Shown here piece after piece: positions 27,148 to 35,340 of a DNA stretch of 64,000 nucleotides (positions are counted from its first letter, which is position 1; each line of letters begins with the position of its first letter). Source of the DNA: Pontivivens insulae. GTDB taxonomy: Bacteria > Pseudomonadota > Alphaproteobacteria > Rhodobacterales > Rhodobacteraceae. Where the stretch lies: assembly GCF_900302495.1 (NCBI RefSeq), contig NZ_OMKW01000001.1, forward strand, positions 372,001 through 436,000, written 5' to 3'. The notes beneath the pieces are model-generated. The model was given only the letters and a program-made list of their open reading frames with translations. It had not been told where the DNA came from and ran no database searches. Both the position numbers and the translations under genes were made by a program.

Positions 27148-27431
27148 TGGCGGACATTCGGCGCGAGGAAGAAGGCTCTCACGGCCGTTATGTCCTGACC
27201 GAAAACGGGGTGGAGGCCGAAATGGCCTTCACCATCACATCCCCCAAGCTGCGCATTGTCGATCATACGGGGGTGCCCGACGCCCTTCGTGGAACAGGCG
27301 CGGGGCGACGCATGGCCGAACAGCTTGTGGCTGACGCCCGCGCAGAAGGCTGGAAGATCATCCCTCTCTGCCCCTTCGTGAACGCCGAACGGCGAAAGCA
27401 TCCTGACTGGGCAGACGTCTTTCAGGTCTGA
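27147..27431 (+). CDS. Small GNAT-like acetyltransferase (YjdJ/Acetyltransf_CG type), second copy
   Basis: A 94-residue relative of the protein at 19655, with the same order of elements: strand pair, VPDALRGTGAGRRMAEQLV (acetyl-CoA loop RGTGAG), and GWKIIPLCPFVNAERRKHPDW. Its ATG overlaps the ATPase stop (TGATG), so it is the last gene of the importer operon. It might acetylate, and so detoxify or trap, an imported amine, but this is inference from position only. Confidence 0.82.
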   Translation: MADIRREEEGSHGRYVLTENGVEAEMAFTITSPKLRIVDHTGVPDALRGTGAGRRMAEQLVADARAEGWKIIPLCPFVNAERRKHPDWADVFQV

Positions 27432-27500
27432 CGTCCGCTTCGGATTGGCTCAAATATCCAAATCCCATCCGCTTGTGCGGTCCCCGGCGTCTGCTTTTTC

Positions 27501-27540
27501 GGTGCACGGGTTGTGTACGTTCTGTGTACGGGTTGTGCAC
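27501..27540. repeat. Short direct repeats built from GTGTAC/GTGCAC
   Basis: Between two convergent genes, ACGGGTTGTGTAC (from 27506) and ACGGGTTGTGCAC (from 27528) are direct repeats 22 bases apart. The block is bounded by GTGCAC palindromes (27502-27507 and 27535-27540). Function unknown. Confidence 0.5.
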
Positions 27541-27547
27541 AGCGTAT

Positions 27548-28744
27548 TCAGGTCGACTTCGCGGCAAATCGTGCGGCTGCTGCCCCTGCCCAGCGCCCGG
27601 TCGCAAGGCAGGCTGTCAGCAGGTAGCCACCTGTAGGCGCCTCCCAATCCAGCATCTCTCCGGCGCAGAAAACCCCTGGCCGCGCGCGCAAACTCAGGTC
27701 ACGATCCAGAGCCATCTCGGTCACACCGCCCGCGACCGAAATCGCCTCATCCAAAGGCCGCGTCGCGCGCAACATCAGCGGCACCGCCTTGATCCGTTCA
27801 GCCAGCGCGCGTGCCTCCTGCGGCAAGGGTCCACCCTCACGCAACAGAGCCATCTTCACACCTTGCAGGCCCGTTGCCTTGCGCAAGTAGTTGGATTGGC
27901 TCATTTTTCCGCGGGGTCGCGAGAGGCGCCCGGTCAGCGCGTCAAGGCTTCGATCAGGTGCGAGGTCTAGTGAGATCGCCAGGCCGTCCGTTCCCATCGC
28001 CTCCCGAACAGCGGCTGAGATTGCGTAGATGGCGCTCCCCTCGATCCCGCGTTCGGTGATCACGAATTCACCACTGACCTCTGCCCCAGCTGCCATGACG
28101 CGGACCGCTTTGACCGGCGTTCCGGCGTGACGCAGCATCGGCTCCGACCAGCGCAGGTCGAAGCCCATATTTGCGGGCTGAAACGGCGCGAGATCAATTC
28201 CTTCGGCCTGAAAGGTCTTTGCCCAAGCGCCATCCGATCCCAAACGCGCCCAAGAGGCCCCGCCCATCGCGAAAATCGTAGATTTCGCAATAACTTGCCG
28301 TGGTCCGTCTTCCGTCAGAACCGGCACATCGAACCCTTGCCAGACCGCGCGGGTCCACAATTGCACACCCTGATCTTCCAGCCGTTTTGCCCATGCGCGC
28401 ACGAGCGGAGACGCTTTCATTGCGACGGGGAAAACACGACCCGACGAGCCTGTGAAAATCTCCTGTCCGAGACCGCGCATCCAGTCTTGGACCTCCTGCG
28501 GACCAAAGGCCCGCAGCATCGGTGCCAGCCATGGTCTGCCGCAGGCTTCAATGACGTGATCGACGCTGGCATCTTTAGTGATGTTGAGACCGGATTTACC
28601 GGCCATTAACAGTTTTCGGGCAATGCTCGGCATGCGCTCGACCACCAGCACCCGCGCGCCCTGTGCAGACGCCACCTCTGCTGCTGCCAGCCCCGCAGGG
28701 CCGGCACCGACAACCAGAACATCGACCTTTAGGTCAGAAGGCAT
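27548..28744 (-). CDS. Flavoprotein, HI0933/TIGR03862-like NAD(P)/FAD-dependent oxidoreductase
   Basis: A 398-residue flavoprotein. Seen: FAD-binding GAGPAGLAAAEVAS, the ARKLLMAGKSGLNITKD motif that marks the BaiN/HI0933 family, FAMGGASWARLGSDG, and the C-terminal GVFCAGEMLDWEAPTGGYLLTACLATGRWAG, which completes the FAD site. The family is probably a reductase; its substrates are largely unknown. The gene starts inside the last 11 bases of the Slam-like gene upstream, so the two are co-translated. Confidence 0.88.
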   Translation of the reverse strand: MPSDLKVDVLVVGAGPAGLAAAEVASAQGARVLVVERMPSIARKLLMAGKSGLNITKDASVDHVIEACGRPWLAPMLRAFGPQEVQDWMRGLGQEIFTGSSGRVFPVAMKASPLVRAWAKRLEDQGVQLWTRAVWQGFDVPVLTEDGPRQVIAKSTIFAMGGASWARLGSDGAWAKTFQAEGIDLAPFQPANMGFDLRWSEPMLRHAGTPVKAVRVMAAGAEVSGEFVITERGIEGSAIYAISAAVREAMGTDGLAISLDLAPDRSLDALTGRLSRPRGKMSQSNYLRKATGLQGVKMALLREGGPLPQEARALAERIKAVPLMLRATRPLDEAISVAGGVTEMALDRDLSLRARPGVFCAGEMLDWEAPTGGYLLTACLATGRWAGAAAARFAAKST

Positions 28745-30029
28745 GGGAAAAGGTCAGCTCGACACCACGCGCATCATAGGAAAACGGTGTCAGGGTTGAG
28801 GCATTGTTGGTCTGGGTGAAGGTGATCAACGGCACAACATCCCCCAGCCGAAGCCTGTCCCACTGCACAGCCAACCGCGTCCGGCTTGTTTCATCTTCGC
28901 GGCGCGTTCCAAGAATGATCAATTCGTGGCTGCGATCTTCCGCCTCGTAGGAGACATCGACCAGCAAGCCATTGTCAAAGCGGTAATAAGCCCCGACCGT
29001 CGGCGCGATAGCGTCATAGTCGAGATTGGCAACGGCGCTGTTCTGGCCGTCAAAGCGCACCCCGCCACGCACGCCAAACTGTCGGTTGACGGCATAGCCC
29101 AGCCCCAACGTCAGCGTTCGCCGGATGCTGTCTGTGCCGTTGTCATAGTCTCGCCGTTCAATCGCCGTGCTGCCATCAAAGGCAAGGCGCTGCGTCATGG
29201 CATGACGAACCGACAGACGCAGGCCGTACCCATCATCAAATTGTTCGCCATTGACCCAACGCCGGTTGCCGAAGATCTCGGCGGTGAAACGGTCCCGCTC
29301 TGTCCCATGCTGGACACCCAACCGCACGCCCGCAGTGTCCGTGTCGAATGCGCGCGCGCGATAATCATCGCGCTGCGCATGCAGGGTTGCATAGATCTGC
29401 GTGTCCTCGGAAACGGCGTCCGTAAAGGTGAGCGCCCCGCCATAGCGCACACCAACACCGGACTGAGCCGTATTCGAAATGCGAAACGGAAGACCCCCGA
29501 TCAGGACGGTTTGCGCGCTGGCCCCATTGTTGAAATTCGTTGACGGCGCGATCGTCAGAAACGCAGAGGGTTGAAAGCCCGATCCGGGTTGCAGCGCGCT
29601 TATCATCGTGTCCAGCTCTTGCGACTCGGCCGTGGAATTTGCGGTCTCAGCCAGAATGCCAAACTGATAGCCCGCCCCTTCCCGCCGACCTTGTGCGGCA
29701 AGCACCTGTGCCAGTTCGAGGCGCACCAGCCGAAACTCCGGCCTTACGGCCAGAATGTCTCGCAGGATCGCTTCAGCCCCGGCGAAATCACCGCGCAGGC
29801 GCAATATGACCGCTTGCAGAAAGGCGGCCTCGTATTCTGCATCACCATCATCAAACGGCGTGACGGCCAACAGCACCTCGGCCTCATCCAGCTGACCGGC
29901 CTCGATCATGGTTTGGATGACACCAATTTGCTGGTTCTGCGTCAGGTCCGCATAAGAAAGGTCGTCCTGTGCTACGGCAGGCAGCACACCGATGAGCGCG
30001 AGAAACAGCGCACGAAGGATACAAAACAC
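28734..30029 (-). CDS. Slam-like outer membrane protein (TPR plus beta-barrel)
   Basis: A 431-residue protein with a signal peptide (residues 1-20, ending AVAQ), TPR-like helices (about 25-150; for example GDFAGAEAILRDILAVRPEF) and a C-terminal beta-barrel of alternating strands ending in FSHAF, whose last Phe suits BAM assembly. This is the architecture of surface lipoprotein assembly modifier (Slam) proteins, which move lipoproteins or small secreted proteins across the outer membrane. No candidate client (lipobox protein or hemophilin-like gene) lies next to it. Could instead be a distant relative with another role. Confidence 0.8.
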   Translation of the reverse strand: MFCILRALFLALIGVLPAVAQDDLSYADLTQNQQIGVIQTMIEAGQLDEAEVLLAVTPFDDGDAEYEAAFLQAVILRLRGDFAGAEAILRDILAVRPEFRLVRLELAQVLAAQGRREGAGYQFGILAETANSTAESQELDTMISALQPGSGFQPSAFLTIAPSTNFNNGASAQTVLIGGLPFRISNTAQSGVGVRYGGALTFTDAVSEDTQIYATLHAQRDDYRARAFDTDTAGVRLGVQHGTERDRFTAEIFGNRRWVNGEQFDDGYGLRLSVRHAMTQRLAFDGSTAIERRDYDNGTDSIRRTLTLGLGYAVNRQFGVRGGVRFDGQNSAVANLDYDAIAPTVGAYYRFDNGLLVDVSYEAEDRSHELIILGTRREDETSRTRLAVQWDRLRLGDVVPLITFTQTNNASTLTPFSYDARGVELTFSHAF

Positions 30030-30128
30030 AGGGGCAGTCCTGACTTGGCCAAGCGGAAAGGTCGTTGGGGGCGAGACTATGGCCCGCCCCCGCAGATTAC
30101 CAGACTAGCCTGCGCCGTGGCATGTAGC

Positions 30129-31343
30129 TTAGAAGAAAGCCTGCAAGCCCGTCTGTGCCCGCCCCAGGATCAAGGCATGGACATCATGCGCGCCTTCATA
30201 AGTATTGACCGTTTCAAGGTTCTGCGCGTGCCGCATCACGTGGTATTCGGCCTGAATGCCGTTGCCGCCATGCATGTCACGGGCGAGCCGCGCGATGTCG
30301 AGCGCCTTGCCGCAATTGTTGCGTTTGACGATGGAGATCATCTCGGGTGCCGCACGCCCTTCATCCATCAGCCGCCCAACGCGCAAGCTGGCCTGCAGGC
30401 CCAGCGCAATCTCTGTCTGCATGTCCGCGAGCTTCTTCTGAAACAGTTGCGTCTGCGCCAGCGGTCGGCCGAACTGGTGCCGGTCGAGGCCGTATTGGCG
30501 CGAACGGTGCCAGCAATCCTCTGCCGCGCCCATCGTGCCCCATGAAATGCCATAGCGTGCGCGGTTGAGACAGCCAAACGGCCCTTTCAGCCCCTCGACA
30601 TTAGGCAGGAGCGCATCCTCGCCGACTTCGACACCCTCCATAACGATCTCGCCGGTGATGGAGGCGCGAAGCGATAGTTTTCCGCCGATTTTGGGGGCGG
30701 AGAGGCCCTTCATGCCCTTCTCCAACACGAAACCCCGGATCTTGCCGCCATGGGCCTCGGACTTCGCCCAGACGACGAAGACATCCGCCAGCGGACTGTT
30801 GGAGATCCACATCTTCGCGCCGTTCAGCACGTAGCCGCCATCGGTCTTTTTCGCGACCGTCTTCATGCCCGCCGGGTCAGAGCCCGCATCCGGTTCGGTC
30901 AGGCCGAAACAGCCGATCCATTCGCCGGAGGCGAGCTTGGGCAGATATTTCTGCCGCTGCTCCTCGGATCCATAGGCGTGGATGGGATACATGACGAGGG
31001 AGGATTGCACCGACATCATGGAGCGATAGCCGCTGTCGACCCGCTCCACCTCCCGCGCGACGAGGCCATAGCTGACATAGCCCGCGCCCAAGCCCCCATA
31101 GGCCTCGGGGATCGTGGCGCCCAGCAAACCCATCTCCCCCATCTCGGCAAAGATTTCAGGGTCGGTCTGTTCGTTCAGGTAGGCATCGGTGACGCGCGGC
31201 AGAAGCTTGTCCTGCGCAAAGGTGCGCGCCGCGTCGGAGAGCATCCGCTCCTCCTCCGTCAGCTGGTCGTTCAGCAGGAAAGGATCGTCCCATGTGAAAG
31301 ACGCAAGCGAAGGGCCGTGGCCTGTGATCTGTCCGTCGGGCAT
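30129..31343 (-). CDS. gcdH: Glutaryl-CoA dehydrogenase
   Basis: A 404-residue acyl-CoA dehydrogenase that oxidatively decarboxylates glutaryl-CoA to crotonyl-CoA in lysine and tryptophan breakdown. Seen: [34 protein letters not shown], the FAD-site MWISNSP, and the end [20 protein letters not shown], which carries the catalytic Glu and identifies the GcdH branch. The product crotonyl-CoA is the Ccr substrate, linking it to the nearby ethylmalonyl-CoA genes. Monocistronic or last in the valine operon; 223 bases of repeat-rich DNA separate it from mmsB. Confidence 0.92.
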   Translation of the reverse strand: MPDGQITGHGPSLASFTWDDPFLLNDQLTEEERMLSDAARTFAQDKLLPRVTDAYLNEQTDPEIFAEMGEMGLLGATIPEAYGGLGAGYVSYGLVAREVERVDSGYRSMMSVQSSLVMYPIHAYGSEEQRQKYLPKLASGEWIGCFGLTEPDAGSDPAGMKTVAKKTDGGYVLNGAKMWISNSPLADVFVVWAKSEAHGGKIRGFVLEKGMKGLSAPKIGGKLSLRASITGEIVMEGVEVGEDALLPNVEGLKGPFGCLNRARYGISWGTMGAAEDCWHRSRQYGLDRHQFGRPLAQTQLFQKKLADMQTEIALGLQASLRVGRLMDEGRAAPEMISIVKRNNCGKALDIARLARDMHGGNGIQAEYHVMRHAQNLETVNTYEGAHDVHALILGRAQTGLQAFF

Positions 31344-31407
31344 GTCATGTCTCCTTTGTTTGCAGTATCGCGGGTTAGCGAGCGGGGTTCAATGCGACGC
31401 CGACGGA

Positions 31408-31538
31408 GGCCAGCGCCCGACCTCGGGTGGGCGCCCCACCGGCTCGCCCGAAGTGCTTTATCGCTCAAGCCCGCACTATGGTTGCGCATCTCGGACGGGT
31501 GCAAAAGCGCCCTCCCGGGGGGAGGTCGGGCGCTGGCC
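31408..31538. repeat. 17-bp inverted repeat with internal hairpins
   Basis: GGCCAGCGCCCGACCTC (31408-31424) is repeated perfectly in reverse complement at 31522-31538, 97 bases apart. Inside lie two more perfect hairpins: GGTGGG-CGC-CCCACC (31426-31440) and CCTCCC-GGG-GGGAGG (31511-31525). No T-run or transposase is present. Confidence 0.7.
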
Positions 31539-31566
31539 GGATGCTGGTCGCAACCGGCCGGATAAC

Positions 31567-32436
31567 CTAAACCTTCGCCGGATCGCTCAACCACGGAAGT
31601 ATGGCGGAGAAGTCGCGCCCCTCCTCATCCATCTCAACGAAGCGCTCATAGATCTCGGTCGCGCGGCCGCCCATCTGTGTGATCGCGCCCGCACTCTCAG
31701 CCGCCTGCTGGCTCAACCGCAGGTCCTTGAGCATCAGTGCTGCTGCGAAACCCGGCTTGTAGTCATTGTCCGCCGGGCTTTGCGGGCCGACGCCCGGTGC
31801 AGGGCAATAGGCGTTCATGCTCCACGAATAGCCTGAGGAGGTGGAAACGACATCGAACATCGCCTGCCGGTCGAGACCCAGCTTGTCGGCCAGCGCGAAG
31901 GCCTCACACGTGCCGATCATCGTGATGCCGAGGATCATGTTGTTGCAGATCTTCGCCGCCTGCCCGTTGCCCGGAGGGCCACAATGCACGGCCTTCTGGC
32001 CCATGATCTCAAAGAGCGGCTGCGCCTTGGCAAATGCCTTGTCAGAGCCGCCGACCATGAAGGTCAGCGTGCCCGCCGCCGCACCGCCAACGCCGCCCGA
32101 CACCGGCGCATCAACGGGAAGAAGGCCTGCATCCTCCGCCGTGATCGCAGCCTCCCGCGCGCTGTCCACATCCACGGTGGAGCAATCGATGAACACGGCC
32201 CCCGCCTGCCCGGCGGGCACGATCTGGGCATAGACGTCGCGCAGGATCTGACCATTGGGCAGCATTGTTATCACCGCGTCGCACCCAGATGCAGCCTCAG
32301 CGGCGGAGCCCGCCTGCGCAACGCCCTCGACCGTCACACCCGCAACATCGAAGCCCGTCACCTCATGCCCTGCCGCGACAAGGTTTGCGGCCATCGGTGC
32401 GCCCATATTTCCAAGCCCGATAAATCCGATCTTCAT
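31567..32436 (-). CDS. mmsB: 3-hydroxyisobutyrate dehydrogenase
   Basis: A 289-residue NAD-dependent dehydrogenase turning 3-hydroxyisobutyrate into methylmalonate semialdehyde in valine breakdown. The ATG at 32436 follows GGGAG. Seen: GFIGLGNMGAPMAANLV (Rossmann motif and family signature), VDAPVSGGVGGAAAGTLTFMVGG (substrate loop), and GNGQAAKICNNM with the catalytic Lys. Follows the 3-hydroxyisobutyryl-CoA hydrolase gene, the step before. Confidence 0.94.
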   Translation of the reverse strand: MKIGFIGLGNMGAPMAANLVAAGHEVTGFDVAGVTVEGVAQAGSAAEAASGCDAVITMLPNGQILRDVYAQIVPAGQAGAVFIDCSTVDVDSAREAAITAEDAGLLPVDAPVSGGVGGAAAGTLTFMVGGSDKAFAKAQPLFEIMGQKAVHCGPPGNGQAAKICNNMILGITMIGTCEAFALADKLGLDRQAMFDVVSTSSGYSWSMNAYCPAPGVGPQSPADNDYKPGFAAALMLKDLRLSQQAAESAGAITQMGGRATEIYERFVEMDEEGRDFSAILPWLSDPAKV

Positions 32437-32460
32437 GGTGTTTCTCCCGGTATGGCACGC

Positions 32461-32516
32461 CTCGGACCTGATCCGGGGCCGCATTGGTTGACCGGCCCCG
32501 GATCAGGGGCCGGGGC
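32461..32516. repeat. Alphaproteobacterial palindromic repeat, double copy
   Basis: CTCGGACCTGATCCGGGGCC and, inverted, GGCCCCGGATCAGGGGCCG form a long imperfect stem between the 3-hydroxyisobutyryl-CoA hydrolase and mmsB genes. Same family as the copies at 35269, 42697 and 43376. Confidence 0.8.
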
Positions 32517-32524
32517 GATGCCCT

Positions 32525-33553
32525 TTATAACTTCAATTCATCCGCGCCCAGCGGCTGCAACATATGGCTGACTTTGACGCCCGGCAGCTCTTCGATGGTT
32601 GGGACCGCCCATTTCGGCGTGCGATCCTTGTCGATCACCGCCGCGCGCACGCCTTCGAGAAACTCGCCATGCTCCATACAGCGGGACGTGAAGCGGTATT
32701 CGAGCGCCAGTGCCTGCTCCATCCGCTCAAACTCCCGCGCGCGGTGGATCGTCTCGACGGCGCAGGCCACGGCGAGGGGGGCATTGCGGCGCAGGGCCTT
32801 GAGCGCATTTTTCGCAAAGTCGCTGTCATCATGAACAAGGCTGTTGATGATGTCGCGCGCACGCTCGCCCCCGAAATGCTCGTCGATCTTCGGTTGCAGA
32901 GCTTCCAGCGGCCCCGGCTCGGGCGTCTGGGCGAACATCGGGATGATATCGACGCCCTTGATGCAGAGCGCATTCTTGAGCGCGTCGAGCCTGTCCGCCG
33001 GGACATATGTGTCGGCGAAAGTCGCGCGGATCGCATCCGCCGGACCCATGCGCGCTGCCGTAGTGCCCAGATACTCACCCAGTCGCCCCGGCGCACAGCC
33101 GAGCAGCAGTGATCCACCCACATCCGGGATCAAACCGATCCCGCATTCGGGCATCGCGACCTGCGTGCCATCGGTCACGATCCGGTGGGAGCCGAGGGCG
33201 GAAACACCAACCCCACCGCCCATCACAAAGCCATGCATTATCGCGACATAGGGCTTGGGGTAATTCCAGATCAGCGCGTTCAGCCGGTATTCATCCGCCC
33301 AGAACCGCTTGCCATAGGCGAAGTCGCCCGCACGACCCGTTTCATAGAGGTCTTGAATATCGCCGCCCGCGCAAAAGGCTCTCTCGCCCTCACCGTCGAT
33401 GATGATGAGCTCGACCGCGTCATCATCGCGCCATTCCAGAAGGTACTTTTCGATGTCGAGCACCTGCTCATGCGTGAGCGCATTCAGCGCCTCAGGCCGG
33501 TTGAGCGTGATGCGGCCTGCGCGGCCTTCGATGCGGAAATGGGTGTCGGTCAA
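32525..33553 (-). CDS. 3-hydroxyisobutyryl-CoA hydrolase
   Basis: A 342-residue crotonase-fold enzyme releasing 3-hydroxyisobutyrate from its CoA ester in valine degradation. Seen: RITLNRPEALNALT, the oxyanion-hole FCAGGDIQDLY, VMGGGVGVSALGSHRIVT, PECGIGLIPDVGGS and the C-terminal EYRFTSRCMEHGEFLEGVRA followed by a DKDRTPKW element, which separates this hydrolase from enoyl-CoA hydratases. Its ATG overlaps the stop of the small membrane protein gene (ATGA). Confidence 0.93.
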   Translation of the reverse strand: MTDTHFRIEGRAGRITLNRPEALNALTHEQVLDIEKYLLEWRDDDAVELIIIDGEGERAFCAGGDIQDLYETGRAGDFAYGKRFWADEYRLNALIWNYPKPYVAIMHGFVMGGGVGVSALGSHRIVTDGTQVAMPECGIGLIPDVGGSLLLGCAPGRLGEYLGTTAARMGPADAIRATFADTYVPADRLDALKNALCIKGVDIIPMFAQTPEPGPLEALQPKIDEHFGGERARDIINSLVHDDSDFAKNALKALRRNAPLAVACAVETIHRAREFERMEQALALEYRFTSRCMEHGEFLEGVRAAVIDKDRTPKWAVPTIEELPGVKVSHMLQPLGADELKL

Positions 33554-33966
33554 GATTTGGTCTCCAAAGTGCTGAGCCGGCCTTCAACCTTCTCGATGCG
33601 ATCTTTTGCAGGCCCCATACTTCTGAACATGGCGGCGGCAGCAATGAAGTATTTGGGGATGAAGTCGTACGCGGAAAAATAGACGATTGGGATCGAAAGG
33701 ATCACAGACCCAGGCAATGCGACGCCCCACAGAAGCCAGACTGGCATAACAGTCGCGGAATATTCAGCAAGGAAAACCAATGGAACGAGGCCAAACCCAA
33801 TGGCCAGAAACCAAGGGAGGTAGTGTATCCCTAGGCAGAACAAGCTGAAAACCGGGACGCGAAGCGTACGCCGAAGAAAGATCAATTCGCTCAGCATATA
33901 TCGACGGCGAAGCATATGACCTATCGTTTTGATGGAGCACCCAACGGCCCGAACACTTTCTGTCAA
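33550..33966 (-). CDS. Small membrane protein of unknown function (TTG start)
   Basis: A 138-residue protein with two or three membrane segments (about residues 38-65 and 72-100) and a charged C-terminal helix with a heptad-like pattern (AKDRIEKVEGRLSTLE). I keep the TTG start at 33966 because AAGGAG stands 7 bases before it; ATG codons at 33915 and 33897 lack this. It is inserted between the dehydrogenase and the hydrolase of valine breakdown and overlaps the hydrolase start by four bases. I do not recognise the family. Its codon use looks less GC-biased than that of its neighbours. Confidence 0.62.
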   Translation of the reverse strand: MTESVRAVGCSIKTIGHMLRRRYMLSELIFLRRTLRVPVFSLFCLGIHYLPWFLAIGFGLVPLVFLAEYSATVMPVWLLWGVALPGSVILSIPIVYFSAYDFIPKYFIAAAAMFRSMGPAKDRIEKVEGRLSTLETKS

Positions 33967-33980
33967 TGAAATGCTCCTTC

Positions 33981-34080
33981 GGCGGGCCAGTGGCCCGCCG
34001 GGCGCACAACCCGCCCCCCTGAGGTGGGCGCGTTGCGCCAGTCCCCGCGGGTCGGGCGCCTGGCTTGCGTGGCGTTACAG
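33981..34080. repeat. GC-rich hairpin block between operon genes
   Basis: Begins with a perfect hairpin GGCGGGCC-AGT-GGCCCGCC (33981-33999) and continues with GAGGTGGGCGC and GGTCGGGCGC stretches also found in the repeat block at 31408-31538, so the two may be members of one repeat type. Confidence 0.5.
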
Positions 34081-34096
34081 TTCAAGCGGCGGTGTA

Positions 34097-35245
34097 TCAC
34101 CCGTTCCCCCGATCTGCGAGCAGCTTGCGGGCGATGATGACGCGCATGATCTCGTTGGTGCCTTCGAGGATCTGATGGACGCGGAGGTCCCGCACGATTT
34201 TCTCGATCCCGTAATCTTCCAGATAGCCGTAGCCGCCATGCAGTTGCAGGCAGTCATTGGCCACGTCGAAGGCCACGTCCGTCACGAAGCGCTTGGCCAT
34301 TGCGCAGTGTTGCGTGGCGTCCGGTTCCCCCCGGTCGAGTTTCCACGCGGCTTGGCGCAGGAAGACACGGGCGGCTTGCAGCATCGTCTCGGCATCGGCG
34401 ACGCGGAATTGCAGCGCCTGAAACCGGTCAAGGGTTTCGCCGAAGGCACGGCGCTCGCCCATATAGGTCAGCGTACGGGTCAGCGCGCCCTGCGCACCGC
34501 CAAGGCTGCACGCCGCGATGTTCAGCCGCCCGCCGTCGAGGCCTTTCATGGCGAAGCGGAAACCGTCGCCCTCCGCCCCGATCCGACAACGCGCTGGTAT
34601 CCGGCAATCGTCGAACTGGACCTGCGCGGTCGGTTGCGCCTTCCAGCCCATCTTCCGCTCCTGCCCGCCAAAGCTGAGGCCGGGGGCGTCTTTGGGCACA
34701 AGCAACGTCGAGATGCCCTTTGGCCCTGCCTCCCCCGTCCGGCACATCACGATGTACCAGTCGGAGAAATCACCGCCGGAGATAAACGCCTTCGTGCCGT
34801 TCAGCACGTAGTCATCACCCTCACGCCGTGCCGTGGTTTTGAGAGCGGCGGCATCCGACCCGCTGCCCGGTTCGGTCAGACAATAGCTTGCCACTTTTTC
34901 AAAGCTCGCGAGGTCGGGGATCACCTCGGCCCGCAGCGCATCGTCGGCGAAGCTGTCGATCATCCACGCGCACATGTTGTGGATGGAGATGAAGGCCGCG
35001 ACACTTGGATCGCCAAGGCTCAACCCCTCGAAGATCAGTGCAGCGTCGAGGCGGGAGAGCGCCGTGCCGCCATGATCCTCGGCGCAATAGATCGCGCCCA
35101 TGCCCAATGCACCGACCTCAGCGAGGAGTGCGCGGTCGATGCCAGCACTCTCCGCCTCCGCCGCCATGGGGCCAAGCCGGTCGCGGCCAAAGTCGGCAGC
35201 CATCTCAGCAATGGCGGTTTGTTCCTCGGTCAGGGCGAAATCCAT
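34097..35245 (-). CDS. Isobutyryl-CoA dehydrogenase (acyl-CoA dehydrogenase family)
   Basis: A 382-residue flavoenzyme oxidising isobutyryl-CoA to methacrylyl-CoA in valine breakdown. Seen: MDFALTEEQ start, YCLTEPGSGSDAAAL, FISGGD flavin contact, LDGGRLNIAACSLGGAQ, and the end LHGGYGYLEDYGIEKIVRDLRVHQILEGTNEIMR with the EGTNE motif. The isobutyryl-CoA role rests on similarity plus location between mmsA and the 3-hydroxyisobutyryl-CoA hydrolase gene. A short/branched-chain acyl-CoA dehydrogenase of broader range is the alternative. Confidence 0.88.
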   Translation of the reverse strand: MDFALTEEQTAIAEMAADFGRDRLGPMAAEAESAGIDRALLAEVGALGMGAIYCAEDHGGTALSRLDAALIFEGLSLGDPSVAAFISIHNMCAWMIDSFADDALRAEVIPDLASFEKVASYCLTEPGSGSDAAALKTTARREGDDYVLNGTKAFISGGDFSDWYIVMCRTGEAGPKGISTLLVPKDAPGLSFGGQERKMGWKAQPTAQVQFDDCRIPARCRIGAEGDGFRFAMKGLDGGRLNIAACSLGGAQGALTRTLTYMGERRAFGETLDRFQALQFRVADAETMLQAARVFLRQAAWKLDRGEPDATQHCAMAKRFVTDVAFDVANDCLQLHGGYGYLEDYGIEKIVRDLRVHQILEGTNEIMRVIIARKLLADRGNG

Positions 35246-35268
35246 GGCCTAGCTCCCTCTCGCAACAT

Positions 35269-35331
35269 GCCCCGGACTTGATCCGGGGCCGCCGCCCTCC
35301 TTTCAGGACGGCCCCGGATCAGGTCCGGGGC
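35269..35331. repeat. Alphaproteobacterial palindromic repeat, paired
   Basis: GCCCCGGACTTGATCCGGGGC followed, 20 bases on, by GCCCCGGATCAGGTCCGGGGC. Each is itself a hairpin and the two can also pair with each other. Lies between mmsA and the acyl-CoA dehydrogenase gene. Confidence 0.85.
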
Positions 35332-35340
35332 GCGTCGCGC

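Noticed and set aside
27501-27540. CRISPR-like or DnaA-box array
   Set aside because: Only two units, a 22-base period and no spacers; TTATCCACA-type boxes do not match.
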